Below are positions 36,061 through 46,973 of a stretch of DNA of 64,000 nt, piece after piece; position 1 is the stretch's first letter, and every line of letters begins with the position of its first letter. The stretch comes from Atriophallophorus winterbourni (Eukaryota > Platyhelminthes > Trematoda > Plagiorchiida > Microphallidae), in the NCBI GenBank assembly GCA_013407085.1, contig JACCGJ010024147.1, positions 1 to 64,000 of the forward strand, given 5' to 3'. Position numbers and translations under genes: made by a program. The notes beneath the pieces are model-generated. The model did no database searches. It was not told the origin of the DNA and saw nothing but the letters and a program-made list of their open reading frames with translations.

Positions 36061-37850
36061 GCTAATACCATCTAATTTCAATGTTCTCGAGCGGATTGTT
36101 TAGACAATTTTTTGTTTTTCAAAAGGACATATGTCCAAGGGCTGCATATTGAATACTGTATTCTGGCTAGAAATTTACAGAATCTGGACACTCGCATGAT
36201 CGAAAGGTCGGCATGCATGAACGATGAAATCGTCTCTTTGAATAAGGGCTTTTGTAGCTTAGGAGGAGTCAGCTCCGGTGCAATCTTATAGAAAACGTCA
36301 ATGCTGTCAAGCGATCAAACTAACTCAAATTCAATGACTTCTTTCAATTCTATATTTTGGTTGATACGTGAGGCCCACTTTTTTATGCTTATTATACAGC
36401 ACAGTCGAAATGGTATCCCCGAAACGCACTGGTTTAGCATCCTCCGTGTAAGAACGCGTGAAACTTTATTAACTCAAAATAAGTCTCGGCAGCTTCAGTA
36501 AATGCGTTAAAACATGCTTTTCTCAGAAGCTTTACACATAGAATAAATTCCTGTTTTTACTGACAGAAAACTACAACAAAATTTTTGTGAAAAACCTTTT
36601 GAAATAAAAAAGCGTTCCTGCTCCAAGTTTTACCATGTTTGTTGAAATTGACTGCTGTCCATCATATGCAACATGCATAAACTCCCTCTTTTTATCCCCT
36701 TTTGTCTTTTCAACTTTAAATTCAACGTGTAGCTCATGTGTAACGAATATCTCTGCCTTCTGAAGATCATTTCAAAAGTTATTATTCACATTATTTTACT
36801 GATTCAGTGGGTCATCATAAATCGCACGAGCACAGTAATAGATCCTGTAGCTACAAATGGAATGTCTACCAGGGATAAATCTGTCAAGTGCATTTCAATT
36901 TTAACAGTCACAGATCAAGCCCAACAATGTGATATGTGTGACAAGTGAGAACACGTATACAAATCAGTCGAGAAATGTACAGGAACGTGCAGAAACTAAA
37001 CATATTGACTACATTTTCTGGGCATCGCCTGTTACCAGCGACACAAACGTGAAAATCTTGCCAATACCAAATTGCAATCCACTCCACATATTTCAATTGA
37101 GTGAATGTAATCCGCAGGCGATTCGGTCTAGAATCGTCACCTAAGGTTTCGAAAAATAAACACTTAAAAATCGGGACCCCTAAAGGAATCGTTGCGCAAA
37201 CGAAATTACTACAGTTTTTGACATTCCCAAACATTGCACCTGCGAAGAGTTGCAAACCGATGCAAAAATGTGAAGTTATGTTAATCAATCTAAAAATAAA
37301 TTATTCCGATCTTCCCTTTAAAGTTTGAAACACATTACGTGTGACCATGCAGGTCAATCGAAACATCGGGAAACCTCTTTAATGGTATTACATGTAGCCG
37401 AATGTTCAAGTGAAAATGCTGAAGCCAGATATGATAACGACATGGAATTTGTGCGTCTGATGATCGACAAAATTTTAGCCCCCACAAGCCAGCTTTGCTT
37501 CTGAATAAAGCTGAGCTATTAGGCTCCCGCTCAAATCACAATAGTCGATTGAAGTTAATTTTTTTGATGCACATGTACCGAAACTTTAATGAGTCAGCTA
37601 AGGCGACTAGAAGGTCTAAAGGTCCATGTGCGAGCTGTTTCGGACCACAAAAGTGAGAATTATTAAAAACGCCAGGGTCGATTTGGTGCCATGATTAGCA
37701 AATGGCCAAAGCGATCTGCATAACGTAAATTTTCGCTGAGGCGAATCGCTCAGTTCCTCAACACCCCAGTGCAAATTTCACGCTTAGGATCTCTGCAAAA
37801 CGTGGTACCTCGTAGAATTTCCAAACGCTCGTAGCTTTTTTAACTTCAGC
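36061..37850. other. Intergenic, no recognised gene
   Basis: Several short open stretches lie on both strands, for example around 36908-37328. They have no recognisable family and are probably chance. No repeat shared with the rest of the window was noticed. Confidence 0.4.
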
Positions 37851-37852
37851 TG

Positions 37853-38102
37853 ACCTCTCACCGTGCTGCTGAAGAGAAACTACTTTTTCTTTTTCCAGCA
37901 TCGTCTATATCGCGGTGCTTCCTAAGTTCAACCCGGATAATCTCTTTGCTTCGCGATCGGCGAAGATTTCAAATAGACAAAAAGAATATACGTTTTGGCA
38001 GTGGTGGGTGCTTCTTTGCAGCTTTCCACCGAAAGAAATTCTGGACGTTCGATTGGCTTGTTAGCTACATACTGTCCTGTGCAAACTGAACTGAACTGAA
38101 CT
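37853..38102 (+). repeat. Repeat D, plus-strand copy
   Basis: About 250 bp, beginning CTGACCTCTCACCGTGCTG and ending AACTGAACTGAACTGACC. It is highly similar to the complement of 42291-42548. It contains AAGTTCAACCCGG, which fits the loose pol III B-box pattern GWTCRANNC; this is suggestive only. No open frame of note. Confidence 0.75.
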
Positions 38103-38670
38103 GACCATTGAATATTGACCTTGAACAAAAAGCAACATTTTCAGTTTTCATTTGTCGGGTCAAAATGTTTCGAATTTTGATTTTTGCAATACAACATTCA
38201 CTATCAGTAGAACATAACGATTATTGACCAGGATTTTAAAAACGCTAATATTTTTAAGGTGCGTAAAGGTGCATACCACCGCATTTAATCGTTCGGATAG
38301 ACGCTATCACACAGTACGGTAGTGCATATCCCTAAGGGATACAAAAGTATGCTTTTAGCAACATTGATTTTCGGTAGCGAAGTTCCACGTGTTTATTTCA
38401 ATCGCACAGCACTGCTCTAGTGCAAACTTAACGCCTGTTAAATTGATTCCCATATGTAATATGCTGCTTACTCGTAAATGCTGCATTCTTTTTTTAGGAA
38501 TAGAAAATCTATCAGCATTAGGTATTACGTATATTCTTTGATTGCGACACTGCTGGTTCCCCAATTTGCTATTTTATATGTTATATTTCACAGTCACTGA
38601 AATAACACTAGATTCCCAAAACAGACTGGTTCAGTCGGAAGATAGTGATTCGGTATGGAAGTTTATCGTA

Positions 38671-38694
38671 GTTCAATAGTTCAATAGTTCAATA
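38671..38694 (-). repeat. LINE A 3' tail, three 8-bp units
   Basis: Three GTTCAATA units (TATTGAAC on the LINE sense strand) terminate the 3' UTR of the minus-strand LINE A. This marks the 3' end of the insertion. Confidence 0.65.
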
Positions 38695-39075
38695 GTATAT
38701 TTATGGTAAAATAAGCTCATAGCTTCAAATAACCACAGGATGTGTTTACAGTGGATCGAAAAATAGGGTAGAGAAAAAAACGTCAGAATGGGGTTCGAGG
38801 GAATAAATTGGTCAGTATAATCAGTACGGGTGCGGGGAGGCCTTATAGCGGGTCACACTCGCTTTGGAGTTGCGTCTTCCCGAGTTCGCTGGGCGGGTGC
38901 GTTCTTGGACAGTTAAAAGGTTGGGGTTCAAGCCAAAAGCTTGTAGGGTAACCTCACGACAATGTTCAAAATATGGGTCCGTGGAAGTTTGGGCAGTTTC
39001 GATGGAATGTGAACGCGAATATACGCTGGAAAGAAAAGAAGGGTGCAGTATCAATGAGTACAAATATGAATGAAG
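38695..39075 (-). other. LINE A 3' UTR
   Basis: About 380 bp between the ORF2 stop and the tandem tail. An incidental open stretch runs through it at 38821-39063. It shows no recognised domain and is treated as UTR. Confidence 0.55.
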
Positions 39076-41892
39076 TTAAAAATTGCGCAGTATATTGAAA
39101 AAGTGGAGATCAAGGCGCTCCTTAAAAATGCTAAGAGAGGGGGCGGAAATAACTGATGGGGGTAGCGAGTTCCAGGTGCGAGGGACTCGAAGCGCGAAAA
39201 AATTGCTTCGGCATTCAAGTCGGCTGTACTGATGGGATAACTTGAGGTGGTGTCCGCGATTCCCGGAAGGTGGGGCCAACGACAGCATCCCGCTGCACGG
39301 GTGTCCCTCCTCCGTCAAAATGCGGTAAGTCAAAATCATATCGCCGCGAATGCGACGGTACTTGGTGGAGAAGAGATTAAGCACTTGGAGTCGAGCTTCG
39401 TAGCTCATGTAACGCAAACCCTTGACTAACTTCGTAGCTCGTCGTTGGGGCTGCTCCATGATGTGTTGATCGCACTTTAACCATGGATTCCAGACGGAAG
39501 CTGCATATTCCAAGTGTGGTCGAACATACGCATTCAATAGGTGCTTGAAAAGCCGGGGGTCAAACGAACCGAACGCTCTTCTGAGAAGTTCAACCTTCCG
39601 GTTCGCTACGGTGGATGATTGGGCGCACTGAGCAGAACAACCCAGATCGTCTTGCGTCAACACGCCGAGGTCTTTCTCCTGCTTGCAGATCTGTAAGCGA
39701 GTTCCACCCAGAGAGTACACGGGATCTCCTCGCCGACGCACCATTAGTACGCGACATTTGTCGGTGTTGAACGGGAGATTATTATAAGCGGCCCAGCACT
39801 GTAATGAGGTGAGGTCCGACTGTAGATCTCTGTTGTCCGTGGGTGAGCGGATGACGCGCCATAATTTTATGTCATCGGCAAATAGAAGGAGAGGAGATGT
39901 CACATATTTTGTAATGTCGTTGATAAACAACAAAAACAAACGCGGACCCAGAACGGATCCTTGGGGTACGCCGCAGTAAACTGGGAAAGGTTCGGAGAGC
40001 TCATCCCTGACTCGTACACGCAGAGATCTGGGACCAAGAAATGCTGCCATCCATGTTAACAGCGGAGGACCTATTCCAATTGCTCGTAATTTCTCAAGGA
40101 GTATCGCATGATCAACTCTGTCAAACGCCTTGGAGAAGTCTAAATATATGACGTCTACACCATACCCTTCATCAGCGGCTTTGGTCCAATGGTCCTTGGC
40201 GAATAGTAAGTTAGAAGTGCAAGATCGACTCCGCCTAAAACCATGCTGCCCCGCTGTGAGTACATTCGAGCGCTCCATCACAGTCATGATGTGATCGGCG
40301 ATAATCGATTCCATCACCTTCGAGAGGACAGGAAGCAACGTGACTGGGCGATAATTTGCTGGGTCACTGCGGTTGCCGCTTTTAAAAAGTGGGGTGATGA
40401 TTCCGTCTTTCCAGCCATCTGGGACTTCGGAGGCATCCAATAAACGCTGGAAGTAGTGAGCTAGAGGTTCAGAAAGCTGATCAGCAACCGCCTGCAATGC
40501 TTTCGGTGTAATGCCGTCGATTCCCGGGGACGAGTTGGTGCGCAGTTGCAAAATTTTGTTTCGGACGGCCGAAGGGGTAAAATCAACACTTGAAATAAGA
40601 AAAGAGGATGAAATAGGAGGAAGAGAGATATGAGGAGACACCGAAGATCCTTGAAATATTGGCATATAATGTTCCTTCAAAGCATTTGCAGCTTCCTTTG
40701 TGGTAGTCGTGTTGCCGTGCTTGGTGGTAAGCGAAGGGATACCAGTCTGAACCTTCCGTTTATTGTTGATGAATTTGTACAAGAGCTTATTGTTTTCCAG
40801 AAATTGACCGGTGAGTTTGCTTTGATAATCAAATTTATCTTGGCGCACCAGTCCCGTGCAATGATTTCGTAATTTTCTGTAACACTCCCAATCATTTGGC
40901 AGTTGTGTCAGTTTGAACTCAGTCCACGCGGCATTTCTGCGGCACATCCATTTACGAGTTCTGCTCCGAATGAATGTGTCGGTGGTTTTTCGCAGGACGG
41001 GTTTTGAGACTGAAGAAAGCTCTAGCATCTGGTGCCACTTGGTAACGAAATTTTGCCAAGCTGAATCCGGACCGTTCTTTAACATGAAATCGAAGCTATT
41101 GGCGGCTACAACGTCATAGAAAATGCCGTAGTCAGTGACCGTCCGTAACTGAGAGTCCTCATGGTTGAGGTAGTTAGCATAGCACACGAAGTCAAAAGTT
41201 AAAACTATATGGTCACTTTTGCCTAACGGAGTTTCACTCAAGATTTCCTCAATCATCAACTCCTCATTCGTCAGTAAGAGGTCCAATAGAGAAGGCGTGT
41301 CAGTTCCACGAAAACGTGTCGGTTCAGTCACGTGATTGTACAAAGGGTGACTTCCTATCAGTTCACGCAGCTCCCAAGCAAAAGTATCGCGGGAGGGGTC
41401 AACAGTCAAACTGGGTGAATTGAAATCTCCCATCAACAAGACGTGACTATGTTGCATTGATAAGGCGAATCGCAAGGAGTGTAATAGGTTGACATCAGCA
41501 ACAGGTTGAGCATTTGGTGGGCGGTAGATCACAGCCAGTAGAGCAGAGTCACTGTTTCTAAGCTGCAAGCGGCACCACAGTGAATCTATGGTTTGCAGAT
41601 GAATGTGAGATAGTGGTTCACAGTGGAGTGAGGAGTTATGGTACAAAAGAACTCCACCACCCTTGGTGGGACGATCTTTCCGAATGACAATCATACCAGG
41701 AAGTGAAATTTCGGCGTCTGCAACGGAAGATGATAACCATGTCGCAGTCACAGCTATCACGTCGAAGCGTTGAGCAGCGTGTCGAAGACGAAGTTCAGGA
41801 AGTTTACTGAGTAGGCCTTGGGCGTTCGCATAGAAACACTTCAGGCTCTCGCGCGATAGGGCGGAGTCTGCAGAGTTGTTTTGGGCGTCCAT
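39076..41892 (-). CDS. LINE A ORF2: endonuclease and reverse transcriptase (938 aa)
   Basis: One uninterrupted minus-strand reading frame from ATG at 41892 to a stop at 39076. The N-terminal third is an APE-type endonuclease: CFYANAQGLLSKL, LLAVIYRPPNA, VLLMGDFNSPSL, SLLDLLLTN, GKSDHIV. The acidic residue expected in the second motif is alanine (VIAVTATWLSS, codon GCG), where the family usually has Thr-Glu-Thr. The RT follows: NYRPVTLLPVLSKVMESII, HGFRRSRSC, VIYLDFSKAFDRVDH, GVPQGSVLGPRLFLLFIND and LLFADDIKLW, all intact. The C-terminal LINE domain ends with WNSLPPSV. Architecture fits CR1/Jockey-type LINEs. It is the youngest-looking coding retroelement in the window. It would make RT, but its endonuclease is probably impaired. 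Confidence 0.95.
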   Translation of the reverse strand: MDAQNNSADSALSRESLKCFYANAQGLLSKLPELRLRHAAQRFDVIAVTATWLSSSVADAEISLPGMIVIRKDRPTKGGGVLLYHNSSLHCEPLSHIHLQTIDSLWCRLQLRNSDSALLAVIYRPPNAQPVADVNLLHSLRFALSMQHSHVLLMGDFNSPSLTVDPSRDTFAWELRELIGSHPLYNHVTEPTRFRGTDTPSLLDLLLTNEELMIEEILSETPLGKSDHIVLTFDFVCYANYLNHEDSQLRTVTDYGIFYDVVAANSFDFMLKNGPDSAWQNFVTKWHQMLELSSVSKPVLRKTTDTFIRSRTRKWMCRRNAAWTEFKLTQLPNDWECYRKLRNHCTGLVRQDKFDYQSKLTGQFLENNKLLYKFINNKRKVQTGIPSLTTKHGNTTTTKEAANALKEHYMPIFQGSSVSPHISLPPISSSFLISSVDFTPSAVRNKILQLRTNSSPGIDGITPKALQAVADQLSEPLAHYFQRLLDASEVPDGWKDGIITPLFKSGNRSDPANYRPVTLLPVLSKVMESIIADHIMTVMERSNVLTAGQHGFRRSRSCTSNLLFAKDHWTKAADEGYGVDVIYLDFSKAFDRVDHAILLEKLRAIGIGPPLLTWMAAFLGPRSLRVRVRDELSEPFPVYCGVPQGSVLGPRLFLLFINDITKYVTSPLLLFADDIKLWRVIRSPTDNRDLQSDLTSLQCWAAYNNLPFNTDKCRVLMVRRRGDPVYSLGGTRLQICKQEKDLGVLTQDDLGCSAQCAQSSTVANRKVELLRRAFGSFDPRLFKHLLNAYVRPHLEYAASVWNPWLKCDQHIMEQPQRRATKLVKGLRYMSYEARLQVLNLFSTKYRRIRGDMILTYRILTEEGHPCSGMLSLAPPSGNRGHHLKLSHQYSRLECRSNFFALRVPRTWNSLPPSVISAPSLSIFKERLDLHFFNILRNF

Positions 41893-42146
41893 TCCGCCGA
41901 TCCTAATAGGACCGGCTGGCTTAAGTGTTTTGAGACATCAACACTTTTATCGGCAGAATCACACTGAATCTTGTCGATTCGCTTTTTATCGAGGGCAGAA
42001 CGGAGGCGAATCTCGGAAGGTGCAAAACGTTTGTATCGGTACCAACTCTGTAACGCATCATTCACCATGGATTCTGATTGAAAAGTTACTTTGAGTATGC
42101 GGGGCCCAGAGCCCTTGTAACTGGGGGAAACAGGTAAACGTTTCAA
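41841..42146 (-). pseudogene. LINE A ORF1, 5'-truncated
   Basis: The minus-strand frame overlaps the ORF2 start by about 50 bp and encodes GPRILKVTFQSESMVNDALQ followed by EIRLRSALDKKR. The same block appears in the decayed copy at 15258-15400 before its ORF2. ORF1 of such LINEs is an RNA-binding protein. Only its last 100 residues or so remain, because the element is truncated near 42150. Confidence 0.75.
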
Positions 42147-42290
42147 ACCAAAGCACCAGTGACAAATTTAAAAAAATGGAAAGAAGGTTTTATGTAAGTT
42201 GTAAACAATTACAATTCATATCAATATGCGTTCATTTTGCCAATCACAGAGAATAGCTGAAAAAGTGACTGAAATTAAGATAGGTCCACC

Positions 42291-42548
42291 AGTTCAGTTC
42301 AGTTCAGTTTGCACAGGACAGTATGTGGCTAACAAGCCAATCGAACGTCCAGAATTTCTTTCGGTGGAAAGCTGCAGAGAAGCACCCACCACTGCCAAAA
42401 CATTTATTCTTTTTGTCTATTTGTAATCTTCGCCGATCGCGAAGCCAAGAGATTATCCGGGTTGAACTTAGGAAGCACCGCGTTATAGCCGATGCTGGAA
42501 AAATAAAAAAGCAGTTTCTCTTCACCAGCACGGTGAGAGGTTAGCTGA
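42291..42548 (-). repeat. Repeat D, inverted copy
   Basis: The complement matches 37853-38102 over its full length, including the AACTGAACTGAACTG tail and the CACCGTGCTGGTGAAGAG head. The two copies are inverted and enclose LINE A. Confidence 0.75.
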
Positions 42549-43179
42549 AGAAGCATTGTGTATAATAAAATAAAAAAACACAGAGAACTCTAGCTCTCAC
42601 TTTATTTACGGGACAACGCTAAAAGATGAAAAACCTAAGCTTGTATAGCACAATAATCTCACATGCTGAGGAGATAAATCCACTACGCAAACAGATTATA
42701 TGCTCCTCAAAGTTCTACTTCTAATTCCGACACTAAGATGCATAGCGAGAATGCAGTAAGCTTCAGTGATCTTTTAAGACTTTTGTTCTTAAAAATATTG
42801 AATTTTTGCGCACTTTCGCATCAACATCGCATTCATTTATCTGAAAATGTTGAGGCGGAATATCGTTTGATAGCTGTATAGTCCGATAAAATCTTTGAAT
42901 TGATCTCTTCGGACTAACATTCCACCGCTTCGAATGGTTGCCGGTATTGCGTTCCAATTTTGCTCAGTAGTATCGTACATAACACGGCACACTCGTGTGC
43001 GCTTATGTATAAACTTTTAGTGGTCCTCGGGATTGTCGTAAATGACTATCAGCACGGGGCATAATCGAATCATCACCCCCCTTTTTCTAAAGTTAATGAC
43101 ACATTGTGCACATTAAAGTGTACGTTGTTTACCGCCTCAACGCGTGATTGCCGATTTCACTACAATGTTAAAACCGTGA
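42549..43179. other. Upstream of TMEM50, unassigned
   Basis: AT-rich, with no recognised gene. A promoter for the TMEM50 gene may lie between here and 44450, but no specific element can be supported. Confidence 0.35.
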
Positions 43180-44160
43180 TATCGTACTCACCAAATACCT
43201 CGGTTTCAGTATGTTGCCCAGTGGTCAGGCGAAAGATGAAGTGAAGTTAAGAGTTAATCGTATTCGTAACGCGTTTCTGCAGCTACAAGGCCCCTTTTGG
43301 ATCAGGCCCGGGATCAGTCTCAAGACTAAAATACGTGTTTACCAAGCATCGATCCGCTCTTTACTTACTTTGTGCGACTATCTCCTTCTGGAGGATGAGT
43401 TGGCTTTTTTGCAGTCTTGGGAATTTGAATACAAAGCGGCGTCCCCAGCACCACTCGGCGTTTGTTCAAATCAGCTTCTCTAGCATTTGCACAACGAAGT
43501 GCGACCTGCAAGGCAGCAGGGAGTTGCCAAAAAGAGGTGGTGTGCACCAACTAACCGTCTGCCAGACTCTGTTTCAGATTTTTCCTCAGGGTTTTCTCCC
43601 GAAGCCGTTCCCGCGATCCGGTATCCCGCAAGGCAGCGAAGGTGTGAAATCACGGTTTTCCTTCCCTTAGATGAAATGCCATCCCAGGCTAACGAGCTAC
43701 ATCTGCCCGAAGCAAACTGGTTCTCAGGCGGCAGTCACTCGCCCTCGCCCCTTCTCCTGTTGGTAGAAGCAGTTCCGCCGGGCTCGTGCAGGCCAGAAGC
43801 TGGACTTGGTTGTCAGAGGCTCTTTGCTGCCGCTTAGGTCACAGGACGTACGATCTCTAAAAGCGTTCGACCATTGGTTAATATTCGGTGTCCGATATAC
43901 TTACCGGGTATCTGGCGCAGCCGTTCGGGCGCGATGCAACGGAATACCTCCGCTTTCCGTTGACATCCAACAGCGAAGACTGCATTGATTTGGCCACGTC
44001 CTTTAAAAAACAGACTCAGCGCTCACGAAACTCGTCTCAACCCCAAACTCGCTCGTACTTAGTGTAGGCGACAAGGCGGTCAAGTGAAGACCTTGCTGTC
44101 ATCTGTGAAAGTAGACGTAGACGCCCTGGGATTGCGTACCGTCTACGGCGTTCGATGGTA
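43180..44160 (+). mobile_element. RTE-clade LINE fragment split by repeat C
   Basis: Left part (43180-43362) reads MLPSGQAKDEVKLRVNRIRN and ISLKTKIRVYQASIRSLL. Right part (from 43819) reads PLRSQDVRSLKAFDHW and IQQRRLH followed by FGHVL. Joined across the inserted repeat C (43363-43818), these are consecutive blocks of the RTE RT C-terminal region. Frames degrade toward 44160. Confidence 0.8.
43363..43818 (-). repeat. Repeat C, copy 1, inserted in an RTE fragment
   Basis: 456 bp bracketed by GCTCTTT at 43356-43362 and 43819-43825. Removing it and one GCTCTTT restores an RTE reading frame (RSLLPLRSQDV). On the minus strand the element ends in an AAGTAAGT tandem tail, so its sense strand is minus. 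Copies 2 and 3 are at 44893-45640 and 57154-57645. Internal open frames are shared but show no protein family, so this is a non-autonomous retroposon-like repeat. Confidence 0.75.
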
Positions 44161-44455
44161 AGAACGCGACTGAATGACGATCTGCAACGATCTTGCCTCT
44201 GATCGACGCGCGTTGGCTGGCGTGATTCGAAACATCAATGAAGCCAGCTAATCCACCTGCGGAGCCAGCCGCAAAAAGTGAAATAAGTAAGTTCTGACGA
44301 TTATTCAAACTGGAAGCGGTGTAGATGCTATAAACCTGCGCTAATGTTTTATTTTTTAAATTCCATCCAGGTGATATCCGTGTGTGTGTGACGGTTGGTG
44401 GAATCAAGATAATCATGTAATAGATTCATGCTTTCTGATGTTTTCTGGTTTTCAG

Positions 44456-46917
44456 GTACAACCGTGATGACTTTATTTGAAAGATCAGAATGCTGCGAAG
44501 TTGAAAATGCACGAAATTTATTAGTATCAATCGCTTCGGGTTTCATCTTCGCGTTAGCGTGGTGGATTGTCATCGATGCGGCTGTCATATACACCCAGGA
44601 ATCGTTCAATGGTGCTTACCACACCCCTGGTGTTTTTGGAACGTTGGTTTTTATTGTGATAAATCTCATACCCCAGTCCGCGGTAAGTTAACGTGTACAC
44701 ATTTAACGCACATAAATGCGCCCAAATGTCATTATTGCTTAATTCATTTTCCGCTAAAGAAGCTTATCCAATTGATATAGACTGACAGGAATCAAGGTTT
44801 TATGTTAAAAATAGCGATTGTTTTACACATACCATTGGGTGACAGCTATTAAAAAATACAGCGGGTGCAATGGAAGTTCCATTGAGGTGTTTGCTTTGTG
44901 CGATTATTTCCTCCTGGAGGATGAGTTGGCTTTTTTGCAGTCTTGGGAATTTGGGTACAAAGTGGCGTCCCCAGCACCACTCGGCGTTTGTTCGAGTCAG
45001 CTTCTCTAGTCTTTGCACAACCAAGTGCGACCTGCAAGACAGCAGGGAGTTTCCAGAAAGAGGCGGTGAGCACCAACTAACTGTTTACGAGACTCTGCTC
45101 AAGATTTTTCCTCAGGGTTTTCTCCCGAAGCCTTTCCCGCGATGGGGTATCCCGCAAGGCAGCGGAGGTTTAAAATCCGGGTTTTCCTTCCCCTAGATGA
45201 AATTGCTATGTAGTGGGTTTGAGAGACAGTTGTGCCAGGTGATCAACTAGATGATTCGAGAGACCAAGCCCACCGAGACAGAGAACAGAACAACACAGGA
45301 TGGTTATGAAATGACCAAGCCGAGACCTAGGACACAGGTTCGCAGGTCCTGGAGCTGGACAGGGCCAGTGTTTATATAGAGAACACAAAGGGATGTGTGA
45401 AGTAAGCGATAAAGTCATTAAAGCGTAAGGTTACAACATGTCACAGCATGCATCCGCAATGTTCGGATAAGGACGCCTCACCCAACAGGTTTTCAGGCGC
45501 CAGTCACTCGCCATCGCCCCTTCTCCTGTTAGTAAAAGCAGTTCCTCCGGGCTCGGGGAGCTATTCGTGCATTCCAGAAGCTGGACTTGGTTGTCAGAGT
45601 CTATTTGAGACGCGCCCCATATATGAGAGCTTATCCCCTATGCTAACCCCGGCTATGACAACATTTGGAACATGTTTGCTGTGTGTGGGTTCATGTGGGG
45701 TCAATTTACAGGGTCGTCGTGGAGTGCTCTTTGATATAGGCACCCAGTTTTGATTTGAAAGCACGGATTGTGGTAGCGTTCACAATATCTTGTGGTAGTG
45801 AATTGCGGTATAACGGGACAACTTGAATGACTTCGTATATTCCTAGGGAAAATGGTATGGCATGAAAGCACAAGCCTGATACAGGAAAAGTGCGGAGAGG
45901 ATGATTTTCCATCCGCAGAATTATAGTTAAGGATCACGTCGCTTCTTACTCGCCTTTGTGTAAAATCGTTCAACTCCAGCATGACCATTCGCTTTTGATA
46001 TGGGACGTGCTGCATCACATCAAATAGCTTCATCGCTCGGTGGTAAATTCTATCTAGTAATCCAATCTCTTTACGCAGAAACGGTGGCTCAAATGGAATC
46101 ATGTACTTTATCTTTGGATGGGCAGTGAAGTTAAGCCGTGCACGTAGCGGGAAAGCACGGAGGTATCATTTGACGAGTTTTAAAATTAACGGGGAAGTTT
46201 TAGTGATATCGCTCGTAGAAATAAACAGTTATTAAAAATTCGTTGGGCAAGTTAACTTCTTATAATGTATAAGCGATTCCTCTATGAAACCGCTTTTGTC
46301 AACTGGCCGCAAAGGTGGAATACTCGACTTAGAAGACTTGCAAGTTGATCGCGTAACTTTTTAATGCGAATGTACTATACTATAATGCTGTCTGTCAACG
46401 GTACTGAGCTCCATTCGGAAACTGCCATTTTCTCTTTACACATAGACCATCTGACCGTGTCTTATCTTACGCGCAATCACTGATTGGCACGTCGCCTGAA
46501 TCCATACTTGTGATTTCTTACATATATTCCTCATATCTCCACGGTGGTGCCATTCTCCTCTCTCTTTCTCTCTCTCTCTCTTCTCTATCATATATATTAT
46601 ATTATATATATATAGATATATATATATATCTATATATAATATATATATATATAATTTATAATATCTATCACACAATCATTTAAAAATGAACGTGCCACTC
46701 GGCACATGCACGAGAAAAAGAAATGAAAAAAGGTAACAATATGGGGCGAATTTTTCGTCCATTGTTCCCCATGTCGATTTTTGATTTTTTAATATGCAAA
46801 AAGTTATCTTGCTGTAGGAGATATTGGCACCACCGTGGAGATATGAGGAACTTGAAAGAAATCACAAGTTTAATATTGCAATATACTATATATATATTAA
46901 CTATATCTCTATATATG

Positions 46918-46973
<56 letters not shown>

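Noticed and set aside
38821..39063. Minus-strand frame after LINE A ORF2
   Set aside because: Lies within the LINE 3' UTR, without domain features.
44349..44609. Minus-strand frame over TMEM50 exon 1
   Set aside because: Shadow of the real exon on the plus strand.
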